A DNA stretch of 64,000 bases from Kryptolebias marmoratus (taxonomy: Eukaryota; Chordata; Actinopteri; Cyprinodontiformes; Rivulidae): positions 17,552,393 through 17,616,392 of the forward strand of contig NC_051431.1 of the NCBI RefSeq assembly GCF_001649575.2, given 5' to 3'. The position numbers and the translations under genes are program-made. Under the pieces are notes generated by a model that saw only the letters and a program-made list of their open reading frames with translations, had not been told where the DNA came from and did no database searches. This document shows positions 36,245-48,240 of this stretch, piece by piece. Position 1 is the first letter of the stretch. Each line of letters begins with the position of its first letter.

Positions 36245-36350
36245 TAAAGTAAAACCCGACTGCCACGACCGGTGACACTTCCGGGAGCAGCGGCCAACAG
36301 TTACGTGTCAGATGCTCCAGACGTCCCGCTGTGAGCCAGCGATGTGATGA
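36245..36350. promoter_or_regulatory. Small CpG-rich patch with ETS-type motif
   Basis: About eight CpG in roughly 90 bases, with CACTTCCGGG (from 36276), the canonical ETS site of many promoters, next to GGAGCAGCGGCC. It lies about 130 bases beyond a family A copy. A promoter of an unannotated transcript is possible, but no TATA element or open frame supports it. Confidence 0.25.
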
Positions 36351-36719
36351 GATCCAACTACATCTTAAATAATGGCCATTTGTTAGTCAACTTGCGCCTC
36401 CTAGTAAAAAAATGACACCAAAACTAACACCAAGCCAGCAGGAGCATTTGCTAAGCGGCGTCTGTCCACCCTTCCCACTGAGAGAGTGGGCTGGAAGTAA
36501 AAACACAAGTGGGAGATTAGATAAAGGCACAGAAGAACACAGAAAAAGAACGAAAGAAGCAAAAGACTGTACGTGTGTGAGTCAGAGTGCTGAAAAATTG
36601 GATTTGTCACTGCATTCAGCAAGCAATTAGTCCTAAAACAGACGCTGACAGCGCTGTCAGAAACTAGTTGAAAGATTACAAATCTTTCCAAAACAATGCA
36701 AAAGTTCCGCAATATGCCC

Positions 36720-36900
36720 GCAGATGCTTACACGGTTAAATTATGCCTCCTGCCAATCCCAGCTGCACATTTGTGTGACGTCTTGGCACAACTAGAAGCA
36801 GCGTGAAAGGCAGATGTGGTAGAAAAGTTGCATTCGGGCAGTTAAATAAGTGCTTCAGTTAAACAATGCTTTAATTAACCAGCAGCGTTTGCATGCAGAA
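36720..36900. promoter_or_regulatory. Candidate conserved non-coding element
   Basis: Complex sequence with TGTGTGACGTC (CRE-like), GCAGTTAAATAAG and TGCTTTAATTAACCAGCAG followed by GTTTGCATGC (POU-like). It contains no repeat. Only texture and motif words support it. Confidence 0.25.
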
Positions 36901-37852
36901 CACAAAAGATGAGCACCCAGCAGCGATTATAAAACATAGAAAGGCAACGAGTAAGCACAAATGCAACGGGCACACTGCTTACTCTGAATTCGTGCCAACT
37001 TTTAAAACCAGGTGCACAGATTGCTGCAGCTTTATTGTTGCATGGCGCTGGGCCAAGGTCCAGTCTGCCATGAGTTGCTGCCTCAAAAAAATCAGGACTG
37101 TGGAGCCGGTGCAGTCTGTAAAGACAACATGTCAGGATGTGAGATGAGCAGGAGTATCTCTCCTGAGCAGGAGCCTGGACAGTCCAATTTGCACTTGAGA
37201 AATTAAATCAAGAAGAGCAGAAAAGAATCAAGTTAAAAGCCAGAATAGGCAGAAACAAGCTGATAGCAAGTATATAACTACAATTGTAAATAGCCTTTGC
37301 TACAGGAGGGAGAATGTGCTGAAAAAATGTCTTTGTGTTTTGCAGACTTTATTGATAAGCTCTTTTCAGGGGTTCCCTTTGAATGTAAAACTCTCAGCTA
37401 CACACTGTCGTAAGTGAAATGTAGCTGCTGAGTTACAGAGCTTGGCATGTGAGATGCTTTTACTGCAAACTGGAAACACAGCAGCTGCAGAGTAACCACA
37501 TAACTGGAATAAAATCTATAAATCCATTTTAGTGTTAGCAGTGACTCACTGATCAGTAAAATCTGATGAATGCTTCTTTCTCCAATACCAAAGGCTTCTT
37601 TAATGTTTTTCTTTGTTGTTTTGCTGCTTTAGAAAGGGCTCATGCAGCACTTTCTGATTTCCTTTCAGGCTTGCAACTGAAGAGGTGTTCATTTTTGTTA
37701 TTTTTACAATGATTTTATGTGGTTTGAAGACTTTTAGTAAATAAAATAATATATAGTAAGTTAAACTCAAAAGCTGCATTTCTGCAAAATATCACTGTGA
37801 ATGCTGAGTGCTGAATGACTTTGCCAAAATTTGCTGAAAGTGAGCTGTTAAA

Positions 37853-38138
37853 GTTAAAAGAAGCAAAAAACTAACTAAGCTTAAAGAAGCAAAATGCTGG
37901 CCAAATAGCAAAATGCTAGCTAAAAGCTAGAAGAAGCAGGACACTAGCTAAAAGCAGCCGAAGGTTAGTTAAAAGCTAAGCTAAAAGCTAAAAGTGGGAA
38001 AATCCTAGTCAAAAGTAGCAAAAGGCTAGCTAAATACTAAATGTTCCAACACACTAACTAAAAGCAGCAAAATGCTAGCAAAATGAAGCAAAACACTAGC
38101 TAAAAGTATAGTTAAAGCTAAGATTAAGTATAAAAGTT
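37853..38138. repeat. Degenerate minisatellite of GCTAGCTAAAAGC type
   Basis: Blocks of AAGCAAAATGCTAGC, TAAAAGCTA and CACTAGCTAAAAG recur at about 20-24-base spacing for nearly 290 bases, with drift between units. GCTAGC is itself palindromic, so each unit can pair with its neighbours. I have seen similar GCTAGC/AAAGC arrays in teleost sequence, but have no family name. Confidence 0.8.
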
Positions 38139-38339
38139 ACAAAAAACAAAAGCACCCATCTCTTGAGTGAGCTGAACGTTTTGATCAATAAATAGCTAAA
38201 ACAACTCAAAGTATGCAGAAGTAGCTAGACTGAAGAAAACAGAAAAAATATTAAAATTTTAGAAGCATTTTAGATCAGACTGATTGCATCAGAATATGGT
38301 TGTTTACAATGCTGAAGGCAAGTAATCTGGTTTCACTTT

Positions 38340-41220
38340 AGATTTTTTTTTTTTTGTTGCAGTTCTCATTTCATAGTAAACAGCAATGTACATAAACATA
38401 CACATACTCGCATTTATTGACAGACACATTTATTTCTGCTTTTAGAAGCAAAGGAACGAAAAGGACTTCGACATTTTATTGTACAGAAAATAATAAACCA
38501 GTCTTGCTATATTTTACTGCACAAAAAAGTGAAATCAACAGAGGACACGCAGATAAATCCTTCAAGCCCGGCACAAAATCAATAATCCAACTTGAAAATC
38601 TCTTTACTCTATACAGTGCACTCAGTGTGCCTGACGGGCAGGCTGGGTGCAGAGGACCAAACGTACACCAGGTTATTAGATATGCAGTTTGTTCACAGCA
38701 GAGAGGAGATGGACGGCATGGCAATTCAAAGTGCATTAATAACTGCAAGAAATGAGATGCTGGTAGTTTTGGATAAAGTACAAAAAATAAATATTGAACA
38801 TCTTACTATAAAACTGTTTGTTAAACTAGAAAATTCCTAAAAAACACTTTAAGTGTGTTAATGCAGCCCAACAAAAATGAGCTTTCTTCTGTAAAGCTCG
38901 CTAACAATATGGGGCATATTTTTGTAATAATCTACATTGACAAAACACCTACATCTGTATAAAAATAACCAAGATAAAGGTTAAGGCTCATAAGTCTTAT
39001 AATAATAATGAAAAACAATCCTGAACCATAAGTAATAGAAGCATTTGATGGTCACACACGTAAATTTTTGTGACTACAGTTTTTGTTTTTTAAGTTGTTT
39101 GACAAATTTTAGTAAAAGGCCCTTCACTTTCAGTTTTGAAAAGAAAAGTCAGAACTCTGATACAATGAAAGTCAGTGAGAGTTTAGTTGTGCTCGCTCTG
39201 AAGGGATTTGAGAGAAAATCAAAAGTCCTATAGCAGTGACAGACACGCTCGGTTAAAGAAGTAAAAAACGTTTTGGTGTAGTATCTGTGTAAGAAGTGTA
39301 AAGACTGCAGGTGTGAGAAGAGTTTGCAAACCTTTTTTCAAAAATTTAGACAGCTCGAACATTAGAATGGACGATATTATCATAAAGTTACACATTTCAT
39401 GGTAAAAATAAAACAAATTACAAAACTTTAACTCTGATTGTGTAAAAAGTGCCGAATATAAAGCCTAACTTTGCGCGACCCATTTAAGCTTTGAATGATT
39501 CTACTGTGAAGTATGTCTAAGATATAGAGCTCCGGGTTTTCTCAAACCATTTTTTATTATCTATGTGAAATTATTTTGAAGTTATTTGCTAATTTTGTCT
39601 ACAGTGTGTGATGTACTGCTACCAAAAGTCAAAACACACCATTCTTGACTGAGCCGTACGTTTTGATGTACTTTTTGTATGTTTTTTTTCAAATATACGG
39701 TATGATTAGCAAATTGAAAGTCATGAAAGAAGAATAACGGTTGAATATGGTCAAAGACTCTTAAAATACAAGAAGTCATTCTGTTAAGTCATTTTAAGTT
39801 TTGATGCTGAGCAAAGCTTGTGGATAAAATATATCTCAGGTTTTAAATCATACATATAGTGTAAAACAAACATTTACCATCCAAGATCTTGCACAACTAA
39901 AACTTTCTCTAGACAACTCTTCCATTTCTTTCAATCTGGGTCTGTCAGTGTCGAGTTATGCTGTAAATCTGAGGCCATTTATAGCTCGCCTATATTCCAC
40001 ATCAGTGCACATGCCATCTAGGAGCAGCTGAGTCTGTGGGCAGAGTAAAAACACACTCTGTGGACCCTGGTAATGGGTGGAAAATGTCAACGCATCCGTC
40101 AGTGACCTCTACCTATTGTTCCCATCAGCGCCGTCCTTCCTTTTTACACTTTTCAGCTGGGCTTTTGGTGCCTGCCGGAGACAAATCATACACTTGAGCT
40201 CAGAACTCACTGTTCCCTGACCTCACTACAGTTACACAATTTTATATTTATATGAACCCATATCTAAAATCTTTCCCCCCGTTGCTTTGATATATAGTAA
40301 TACACACATCAGTTCGTATTGTTTCTTATGTGTGTTCAGTGTGTCACTTTGGCCAGTGTATCTGCCTGAAAACACTTTTTCAGCCACTCTGCAGCGCTGA
40401 GAGTTTAACACAACGCGACTGATAGACAGTACTGAGAACTCCCAAGTCTGAAGGGCAACAACAAGCTGCTTTCTGGGAGAACAAAGCTGCAAGTCTTTGT
40501 CTCCATCACACTGGCACAACAAACTGTGACAGTGTGGCACTCTTCCAAACCGACAGACTATAAGACTCCTTCTGCGAGTTTTTTCTTCTCGATGACGCAT
40601 TTTCTTCTAACAATCTCCCAGATTCTCCACATTTATTCCTGGAAGTACTTCTTCGCTTACATAGGTTAACATGTGATCGACAGACGTTCATACTGAACAA
40701 GTGTTTGCTGAAAAGATGGCTGCCTGAAGCTGCAAATAAGACATCCAGATACAGACATGCAATAACAGATGCAACAACCACAGGACTTAATGAATTACAT
40801 TTGCAACCAATCAACTCTTGCTCTGTTTCTAGTTTTAGCACTGTTGACTGGCCACAAGTCAGTAAGACGACTGGGTATAAAAATTGCATTTTAGAAAAGC
40901 TGAATCTCTCATAAGTAAAGATGTCACGAGCTGCAAAAATCTGCATATAAAAATAGTGAAACATTTTCAAAATAATGCTCCTCAGCGGAAGATGGGAGGA
41001 CTTTAAATATCCCATCATCTCCAGTTCATAACATACAGCATGAAGCAGATCAGTCCAGCAAAGTTCAAATATGTATATTAGTAGTTTAAAAACACCAGCT
41101 CTTTGAATTGAAATCTTTACTTCTGTGTATCCATGGAGACTCAAGGGAAACCAGCATCTACCATAACCAGTTTAAGTTGAAAAGCAGGATGGCAAGAAAA
41201 ACAAATTTCCTTCCTAAAGG
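38340..41220. other. Repeat-poor block, longest open frame of the window on minus
   Basis: No family A, B or LTR sequence is visible for nearly 3 kb, which is unusual here. The minus strand has a 212-codon frame (40506-41144) that starts at TTG and resembles no protein, plus AATAAA-type signals near 38420 and 38500 on the minus strand. A 3' untranslated region of a minus-strand gene would look like this, but I see no coding exon to attach it to. The part near 40000-40200 is complex and GC-richer. Confidence 0.3.
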
Positions 41221-41782
41221 TTCCCTTTGAAATATATTATTTTCATAAGTCAATAATATGCAGCCATCTTGTGCAAAACAAACTTATGTCAGTTCATCAC
41301 TGCTGCTGATTTTCTGTCAGTGAGTTGAATTTTACCATACTTGAAATATTAGTTTTTATTTCATACTTTACTTGTCCTCCTTCCACTTTTTCTCTTGTCA
41401 TTTCTGGTTTCCTCATGTGTCACAAAATCAAGAAACGATAATCATGCTAATCCAGGAAGAGGAGAGGAGACATTTTTCTTTTTTCTTTTTTTTTCTGGCA
41501 GGTGCAGCAGAAAGACCTGGCCCCACACTGGAGCCCATAAACTGCCAGAAGGGCTGTATGGCTGATTCAGTGAAGCTGAGCTGCCATCCTGATTTCTCAG
41601 AGCCTACTGGAAAAAGCAGAGAGAGTGATGCAAAGTCACAGTTAGCTCTCCTTGTCCTACTTACATCAAGTCCTGTCCTCATCCTCATCAGGTCCTTGTG
41701 TTTAACAAAAAGGTCACCTTTTACACAAACTGCATTTTTTTTAAACTTTTTTTTTTTCATCTTTCATATTGAAGCAATAATT

Positions 41783-41965
41783 CATAGCTTTTAAATTGGG
41801 TTTCTGTGGAAACGTTGTGAACAATAATATCTTACCTGCGGTAGCTCTTTGAATGATCTCAGCTTAAAGAAATAGTTAGTTCTGACAGACTGATGAGCTC
41901 CCAGCTAGTCTGAGTGGGTCCAAGAGCAAAGTGGATTGTTGCATCTTCTGAAAACTCCAGTCACA
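41783..41965 (+). mobile_element. Family B MITE, left-arm copy
   Basis: CATAGCTTTTAAATTGGGTT, TCTGTGGAAACG, TATCTTACCTGCGGTAGCTC and TTAGTTCTGACAGACTG follow the left half of the element at 9951, and CTAGTCTGAGTGGG and CAAAGTGGATTGTTG follow its middle. The right inverted arm is absent. Confidence 0.7.
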
Positions 41966-44437
41966 AACATTTCATAGCAGTTCATGCAAGCAGAGGTTTT
42001 TTTTAAACGGTTACACCATTTTATATTTTGCATAGGTATCAGATTTCTGAAATCTGTGACTTCAGCTTCAGAAAATCATTGGAGCTCCGGAGCCAAGAAT
42101 TCAGTAATTTTGCTGGCCACAGCATTTATTTTTTAATGCTAACCACAGTAAAAAAAAAAGAAAGCCCCTGGCTGCTTAGCTGGTTGTGCCCTTCTCAAAG
42201 TTTCAGTCTACTTTCCTTTGCCCTATTTTTTTAAACCTCACTGGGTATTCTCCGAAGAGTCATCTCATTTTAACTGTGAAAAAACTTTGTTGTTTTGGTT
42301 TTGGTGGTTGTTCCTCTTCAACTTATTTTCACCAGACAGATTTCCAGCTTTGGGGATTTACATAGAAAGAGTCCCTACCTAAGAGACATGTTTGCCTGGA
42401 AGTGTAGTTGGCTGTGTTGCTGTACCCATTGATGCATTAACTTGATATTTTACCTGACATCCTGTTTATGCTCCTCTCTGGTCAAGCTGAAAATTTTCTG
42501 ATTCCTGTGACCCATTTAGCAGTTGGTGCAAATGTACCCCAAGCTATGATCGTTTTTGAACTTCTCAAAATAGTTTTTTAACTCTGACCAAAAGGTAAAC
42601 ATAAAGAATAAGAATAATAACAGATCAGGATCTCTAACTAACCCAAGAAATGACAGTTTTGATAAGTTGCCTGATCATTTATATATAAAAAAAATTATAC
42701 ATCACACATACATCACACAAATATGACTTTTTTTTAATACCTCACTCCATCTCCAGATGTGAACTGCTTATTTGGGTTATTAAATGAAAATGAAAAAAAT
42801 GAAATTTGGACTTCTATGTCTTGACTTTATAAAACAAAGCCTTTTTGTACAGGCCACTGTCTAAGCTCTAACAACGCCACCCGATTCAGTATAAAGTGTC
42901 AGTCATGTTTGCTAGCAGGTCTGAAGATAAAACATTTTATGTGTTATTTAATCAATAAGTGCTTTTGTATCTAATGATCCTTTTAGAGACAAGGAGAACA
43001 TTTAAACTTGGGCAATAATGTCTTGAAAATCCTGCTCTCGTGTACACCTAAATGTGATCAAATGTTGGAGTTTTCTGCTCTCTAAGCTCCTATAGCCTTA
43101 GAGGAAAAGACTAATGGGGATGAGATGGTCATATAATTTGCCTTTTTATGTTCTTTTACTATTTAAGTGCTTTTGGACACAGGATGAGAAGAGTAGCCAT
43201 CACAGCGAGATTGTTTCTCTTGATGTCTATGTCCTCACTGACAAGAGCGGCTTTTTATCTGCCTCATGGCCTTATATACATCAGATAAGAAAAAAGGCTC
43301 TCACTGTGCCATAGCTTTGACTCTGATCTTGTCTGAGTCACAGTCCCATAAGTCCATCAATGGAGAGAGAAAAGCTGTTGGTAAAAAGGTTGTGTCGAGC
43401 TAAGAAATTCCTCCTAATACGGCTTTAATCCTTTAAATCAATAAGACATGGAAGCAGTTTCCAGGATTAACTTGCTTCATCTCTGGTGAAACAGTTTATT
43501 GAGCGTTATTTCGTTTTCGTCAGCTGTTGACATCAAGTGCAGAGGTGGGTGGCAGAAGTGTGTCAGTTCCAAATTACAGACTAAATAGTTGTAATAATTT
43601 AAAAAGGTGCGTGAACATTTTACAAAACCGACTATGTGACTGACATGTGCTGACATAACACGTTATTTCCTTCACAAATCTGAATTGAATTAGATTGTTT
43701 TCTTTATATTTCATGTTTTTTTAAATACTTATTTCACTCTCACACCTAGGTATTCCTGTCAGTCTATGGCTGCCATATCGAGTGAGGTTGAGCTGTTTCT
43801 TATAAATGTGGTTCATTTCAGCAGCAGTAATTTGCTGTTATGGGACCATCATACCTTAGAAAGAAAATAAAGAATAACCTATAGGAAATTTGCAAGTTAC
43901 TTTCTTTGTGAGCAAACTTCTGATGGTGAGGTTTAAAATACTATGTTTCCTGTAGTAACCATAAAAAGAAAACAACTGACAATTAACATGTATGTTTTGT
44001 GTTCAAAGCATCTTATTTACGTGGCTTGGATTATCGATGCAAGTTGATGTCTGGATGGATGGATGGATGGAAATAAAACACAAGATTTTATTGCTGTAAA
44101 AAAAATCATGTCAACACAGAACCCACACAAAGAAGAGTTTTAAAAAAGTTGTGGTGTTTTTTGCACTGATTTGGTTTTATAGCTTTATGTTTTACTCATA
44201 TATATAGATTTCTTTTTATTATTTTTGAGTAAGTTTTATTCAAAAATGAAAACTAATATATAAATTTTCATTTGACCTGGAAGAAGTCAGTGAGATGACA
44301 CAAGTTAGAGGATCTTTATTTTGCACGCTTGATACCATTATAATAATGTCTTTAATAAATAACCACTGTTTTGAAAAATAAGGTTCAATGACATGTCTTC
44401 TGAGATGTCCTCTTCAGGAGGTAACAGAAATAACATG
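41966..44437. other. Unassigned non-coding block
   Basis: Short unsupported frames; a short (GGAT)n at about 44051-44070 beside AAATAAAAC may be another LINE-tail microsatellite without the LINE part. No other feature is recognised. Confidence 0.4.
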
Positions 44438-44594
44438 CAGGGGTGGGCAATCCTGGTCCTCGAGGGCCACCGTCCTGCAGGTTTTCCTTGTTTCCCTGCT
44501 CCAACACACTTGATTCAGTGGTTAAATCACCTCTTCATGTTCTGCAGAAGCCTGTTAATCACCCATTGATTCAAATCAGGATTGGACACCCCTG
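44438..44594. mobile_element. hAT-like MITE, internally deleted (157 bp)
   Basis: The ends CAGGGGTGGGCAATCCTG (44438-44455) and CAGGATTGGACACCCCTG (44577-44594) are inverted repeats with two mismatches. Inside are TCCTCGAGGGCCACCGTCC, GCAGGTTTTCCTTG, GCTCCAACACACTTG and ATTCAAATCAGG, the order of a very common teleost foldback element. The second half of the usual element is missing. No 8-base flanking duplication is visible, so the superfamily label rests on the ends. Confidence 0.75.
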
Positions 44595-45684
44595 ATGTAG
44601 AGTGTGTCTATTCCCAGTTTGACGTTAAACAAGCTGCTCTCCAAGTGATTTGACCGTCTAACCAAAATGGGACTATTGCTGGCCTTGTCCTTTTTCTTAT
44701 ATGCTTTGTTTAAAAGGCATCGTTTTACAATCTCAATACTCTACCACTTGGGATTATCTCATCCCGGGGATTTTCTCCGAGATGTTTCTTTTCTATTAAA
44801 TTGATAAAAATCAACAAACTCCTGTCTCCCTAATCTTTTCTGCCGTGACACCCACTTGGTTAAGTTTCAAGAAAATAACGGCCAAGCATGAAGCAAAAGT
44901 TCATCTTGGGTGGAAACTTTATATGTTGACAAGCCACTCTTGTTCACACTTATTGTACATGACTAAGTTCTGTTTTACTTGCAGACTTTCCAAAGTGACT
45001 CACCCTAAATCTTGTCTTTCGGTAATACACTTGGCCACTGTTCACAGAGCGCATTCATGAGAACTAATCAGGTTTACATAAATTTTTTAGCAGTCAAGAG
45101 CATGTGGTCTTATTGTGTTTGAAAGCAATTAATGCGAGTTTGTGTGTGTCTGTGTGGGTTAGTGAGTAACACAAGCGTCAACACTGGCCTAACGACTTCA
45201 TTGTTCTGTGATCTGACCTCATTAAAATGCCCAATAACTCAATTAATTTATGTGGAAACCTCATTACAATTCTCCATGACCTCATCGTAGCACTGTGACT
45301 GCTGCATCATTGTACCCTTGACGTTTACATGCAGCTAAATACATTTAAATTTCGTTTCTGACATTTCCTGTCATACAGTCCTTGTAGACACTCCTTGTCT
45401 TAGTTCAGTCTGGTTCAGCTTCTCTTGCCATGTTTCTGATTTCATTGGTTCATTTTACAACACATCATCAGTGATATTTCTCAGGGTCATTGGGTGTTTT
45501 GGGTCTCGAAACACTGAACACGTTCTTCCAGGTGACTGAGGCTGATCAGACCTAAACCTGTGTTTCACAACACAGTCCTCCTTACACACAAGCACTTTGA
45601 GGCCCTTTCTGCTGCTTCCATGCTGTGTATAATGATCAGTCTTTTTAGGTCACATTTAATGCCTACAGAGTGTCTGCAGGCCTC
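44595..45684. promoter_or_regulatory. Non-coding block with a candidate conserved element
   Basis: Most of this is ordinary. The part at 45090-45320 is rich in ATTA/TAAT words (AGCAATTAATGCG, GACCTCATTAAAATGC, ACTCAATTAATTTATG, CTCATTACAATTC) in a complex, repeat-free setting, which is typical of developmental enhancers. Texture only. Confidence 0.25.
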
Positions 45685-45930
45685 AACCCTCGACTCTCAA
45701 AAAGCAGTCATTGGCTGTGCATCTACAACTGGTTAATAATTGGAGTAATTCTAATTCAAGACGGCTGCCACAACTAATCAACCTCAAAGGACACAAAATG
45801 GTTATAACTAAGTTACTTTTATACGCATTGAGCTTAAATTTGGTGTGGTAGTAGCTGAGAGTCATTACTGATGCACTGAATGATACTCTGGGCACTAAAT
45901 GATTGCACAAAATGTTGCAATTTTCTATTG
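45685..45930 (+). mobile_element. Family A repeat, first unit of a dimer (5'-truncated)
   Basis: GCAGTCATTGGCTGTGCATC, AACTGGTTAATAATTGGAG, AAGACGGCTGCCACAAC, GTGTGGTAGTAGCTGAGAG are in family order. The start of the element is missing. The next unit begins at 45935 in the same orientation. Confidence 0.75.
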
Positions 45931-46210
45931 AGACAAACTCTGTCTGCCTGTTAGCAAAATATTTCATGAATCACTAGACATTTTTTTTAAGTCTCAGAAA
46001 CTAATTACTGAATATACATCTACAACCGATTAACTTTTGGAGTTGACCTAATTTTAGATGGCAACAACAGCTAATGAACCTTAGCAAATATAAAAATGTC
46101 TGTAACCCAGTTGATTTTACAGGTATTTAGCTAAAATATGGTGTGGGAGTAGCTGAGAGTTAACCCGAACACATACTCTGCAAGATCTTTGTTTAAAACT
46201 TTGATTTGTA
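45931..46210 (+). mobile_element. Family A repeat, second unit of the dimer
   Basis: CTGTCTGCCTGTTAGCAAAA, TTTCATGAATCACTAG, GATTAACTTTTGGAGTTGAC, AACAACAGCTAATGAACC, TGGTGTGGGAGTAGCTGAG follow in order. The end hairpin region is missing. Confidence 0.75.
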
Positions 46211-46821
46211 AGACAACTGGGATGTTTTACTTATTAAGTCCTGGCTGTTTGAGCCTTCAACCCCTTCTCCCAGTGTTTTGATGATTTAATAATAATGGGA
46301 TTTCTTTCCCTCACGAGCAGATCCTGGTATTTTTTTTAGATATAAATAAATTAGATAAATTAGATTTATTGCATGAGCTGTCCAGCGTGTCCATGTTTGT
46401 GTTTATTTTTAAATAAATTGAATTTAAAAATATAATTTACAAAACTGTACAATACAAATATATAATGATCTCTCTCTGGAGTCAACTCAATTAGATTTCA
46501 CGGTAAAAATGAAAAAGTCAACATTTAGGTTTTTAACAGTTATGTTTCTATGAGTAAGGTCACTATTGGGTTCTATAAAATATTCATTATGACAGTAATT
46601 TTCAAAAGTTATCACCGAAGATATTAAAACTGCGTGTCTTCAGTCGCACGTCCTCCTGTGTATCTGTGCACATATGTACATAAACACTCCCAAAGTGTGT
46701 GTGTACAGTGTCTGAAGGAGAAATGAAAGCCTACCGCTGTGCTTCAAATTGCTTTTAGATTGCTCACATCCACAATGCCGCGGCAAAACGCCAGCTAGAT
46801 GATGAGTAAATATAATGCAGC

Positions 46822-46997
46822 ATGAAAGAGGGGCAGCCATCTGTTTTTACACACCGTGGCACTGATATGGTGAGTGTATGCTGGGGTTCGGTAAGCTCTT
46901 TTATTCATTCAATTATCTCCGTGTGTTTCAGGTGATGAACCTGGACTGTGAAGATGCTGTCATCACTGATCACTGAGCTGCGAAACTTCACCGAGCT
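46822..46997 (+). other. Exon-like pair with consensus splice sites
   Basis: An acceptor (pyrimidine-rich stretch, TTTCAG at 46926-46931) precedes a 66-base segment that ends at a strong donor GTAAGA (46998). A second donor, GTGAGTG, starts at 46870. If 46870-46931 is spliced out (62 bases, near the lower limit for fish introns), an ATG at 46822 with A at -3 opens a frame of 30 codons ending at TGA (46974-46976), whose second part reads VMNLDCEDAVITDH. Alternatively, an ATG at 46954 in good context opens a frame (MLSSLITELRNFTE) running into the donor at 46998, as a first coding exon would. I recognise neither peptide. It may be an untranslated or chance exon. Confidence 0.2.
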
Positions 46998-47640
46998 GTA
47001 AGAACAACACCATCCGCTGCTGTAATGTCCGAGATGTATATTGATCACATATTGTGCCAAAAGTACTACTATTAAGACCTATATCAAGCAGTATGCTCAC
47101 AGCAACTAAAGTAAATAACATAATTGTGAAAAATCTTTCAACTTTTCACAGTTTTCTTAACTTTAACCCAAACCCCTTTTTCCCTCCTGTTATAGAAAAC
47201 TAAAGGTGGCAACACCACAGATTTAATATTTCCTAGAAGTCAACTGATTTTGAGCATTTTTGAGTTTGTACTCTCATTTAGTTCTCCTTTAAAGGTGTGA
47301 TAAATTTTCTTTCAGGTGATGGTAACCCTATGTTTTAAAAAATTCATTCAGGTGTATTTGATAGGAGCACATACAAAATTCAATGAGCTCATTTAATACC
47401 CAACTAACCAAAGTTTCTTATGAAAAATTTAAAATTCACAGTACATTTCAGGTGAACAAGTAAAGTGATCTAAATCTTTTTTTTTTCCTTTCACAGAGAA
47501 AGCTGTTTGAGCAAAAGATGTTTTACAGAATGAGACTTTAACTTTACCAGATAATACAGTCCCAGTTTAAATTCTGTGATTTCTTTGTGTTTAAAGAAGG
47601 GTAAAGGATGAAGTCCACCGAAATATTTAGGTATTGACAT

Positions 47641-47705
47641 AAAGAAATAGTTCAAATTTTTTGAAGTGGTGATCTATGGAAAAGTTGTAGTTAGATTTGT
47701 TGTAT
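47641..47705 (+). mobile_element. Family B MITE, end fragment
   Basis: AAAGAAATAGTTCAAATTTT, TTGAAGTGGTGATCTATGGA and AAAGTTGTAG match the outermost left arm of the family. No inverted right arm follows. Confidence 0.55.
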
Positions 47706-47889
47706 CTTCATATTTTATTACATAATCTTTGACTGGAAAACAAAATTGATTTTTTTTTTTCAACATTTTCTACTCTTTGAAAGTCCCATAAAATACTCTT
47801 TCTTTGCCCCCAGCAAAAAAAAAAAAATTGGTCTCCGTGCCACCTGGGGACACTCGTTTTGGTGCAACCTTGCTAAAAAGAATCTTCAT

Positions 47890-48240
47890 CCAGCTGGGCT
47901 GATTACTGTGCCTAATTGCTGCAATTTATCATCAGGGCCTGAGACAGTGTTTCCCGAGGTTTGAGAGGCAGAGAAGGAGAAAAATGAAAAGGCAAGCGCT
48001 TGCACACGCTGGACTGCCGAGGAAGAGCGCTCGTCATGAAGCACTAATGCATGGCAGGCTACTGGGAGTTCACAGGCCTCAAAGATACACCTCAGCAGCA
48101 GCAGCAGCAGCAGCAGTGGCAGCGGTGTCTCAGCAGAACGGCTTGCATAACAGGCGCCTTGTCAGGCAGAATGCGAAAGGGACAGATGGTGAAAAAAGTG
48201 AGGGGCTTTATGCAACTTTATGTAATATCTGAAAGTCGTG
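47890..48240. promoter_or_regulatory. Candidate conserved element carrying a CAG repeat
   Basis: Complex sequence with CCTAATTGCTGCAATTTATC, GGGCCTGAGACAG, GGAAGAGCGCTCG and GAAGCACTAATGCATGG surrounds (CAG)8 at 48093-48116. Two plus-strand frames overlap (77 and 82 codons; one reads the repeat as alanine, the other as glutamine). Neither resembles a protein and they have no start or splice support. Confidence 0.25.
48093..48116 (+). repeat. (CAG)8 microsatellite
   Basis: Eight uninterrupted CAG units, followed by TGGCAGCGG. Confidence 0.95.

Noticed and set aside
40506..41144. 212-codon minus-strand open frame as a real gene
   Set aside because: It starts at TTG, resembles no family, has no splice or promoter context and is overlapped by another frame. 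A frame of this size is plausible by chance over both strands of 64 kb.
42165..42190. miR-34-like string (CTTAGCTGGTTGT)
   Set aside because: The seed region GGCAGTG is absent and no hairpin partner is visible nearby.
44438..44594. SINE rather than MITE
   Set aside because: The inverted ends CAGGGGTG...CACCCCTG and the absence of a tRNA-like head or A-rich tail favour a DNA-transposon MITE.
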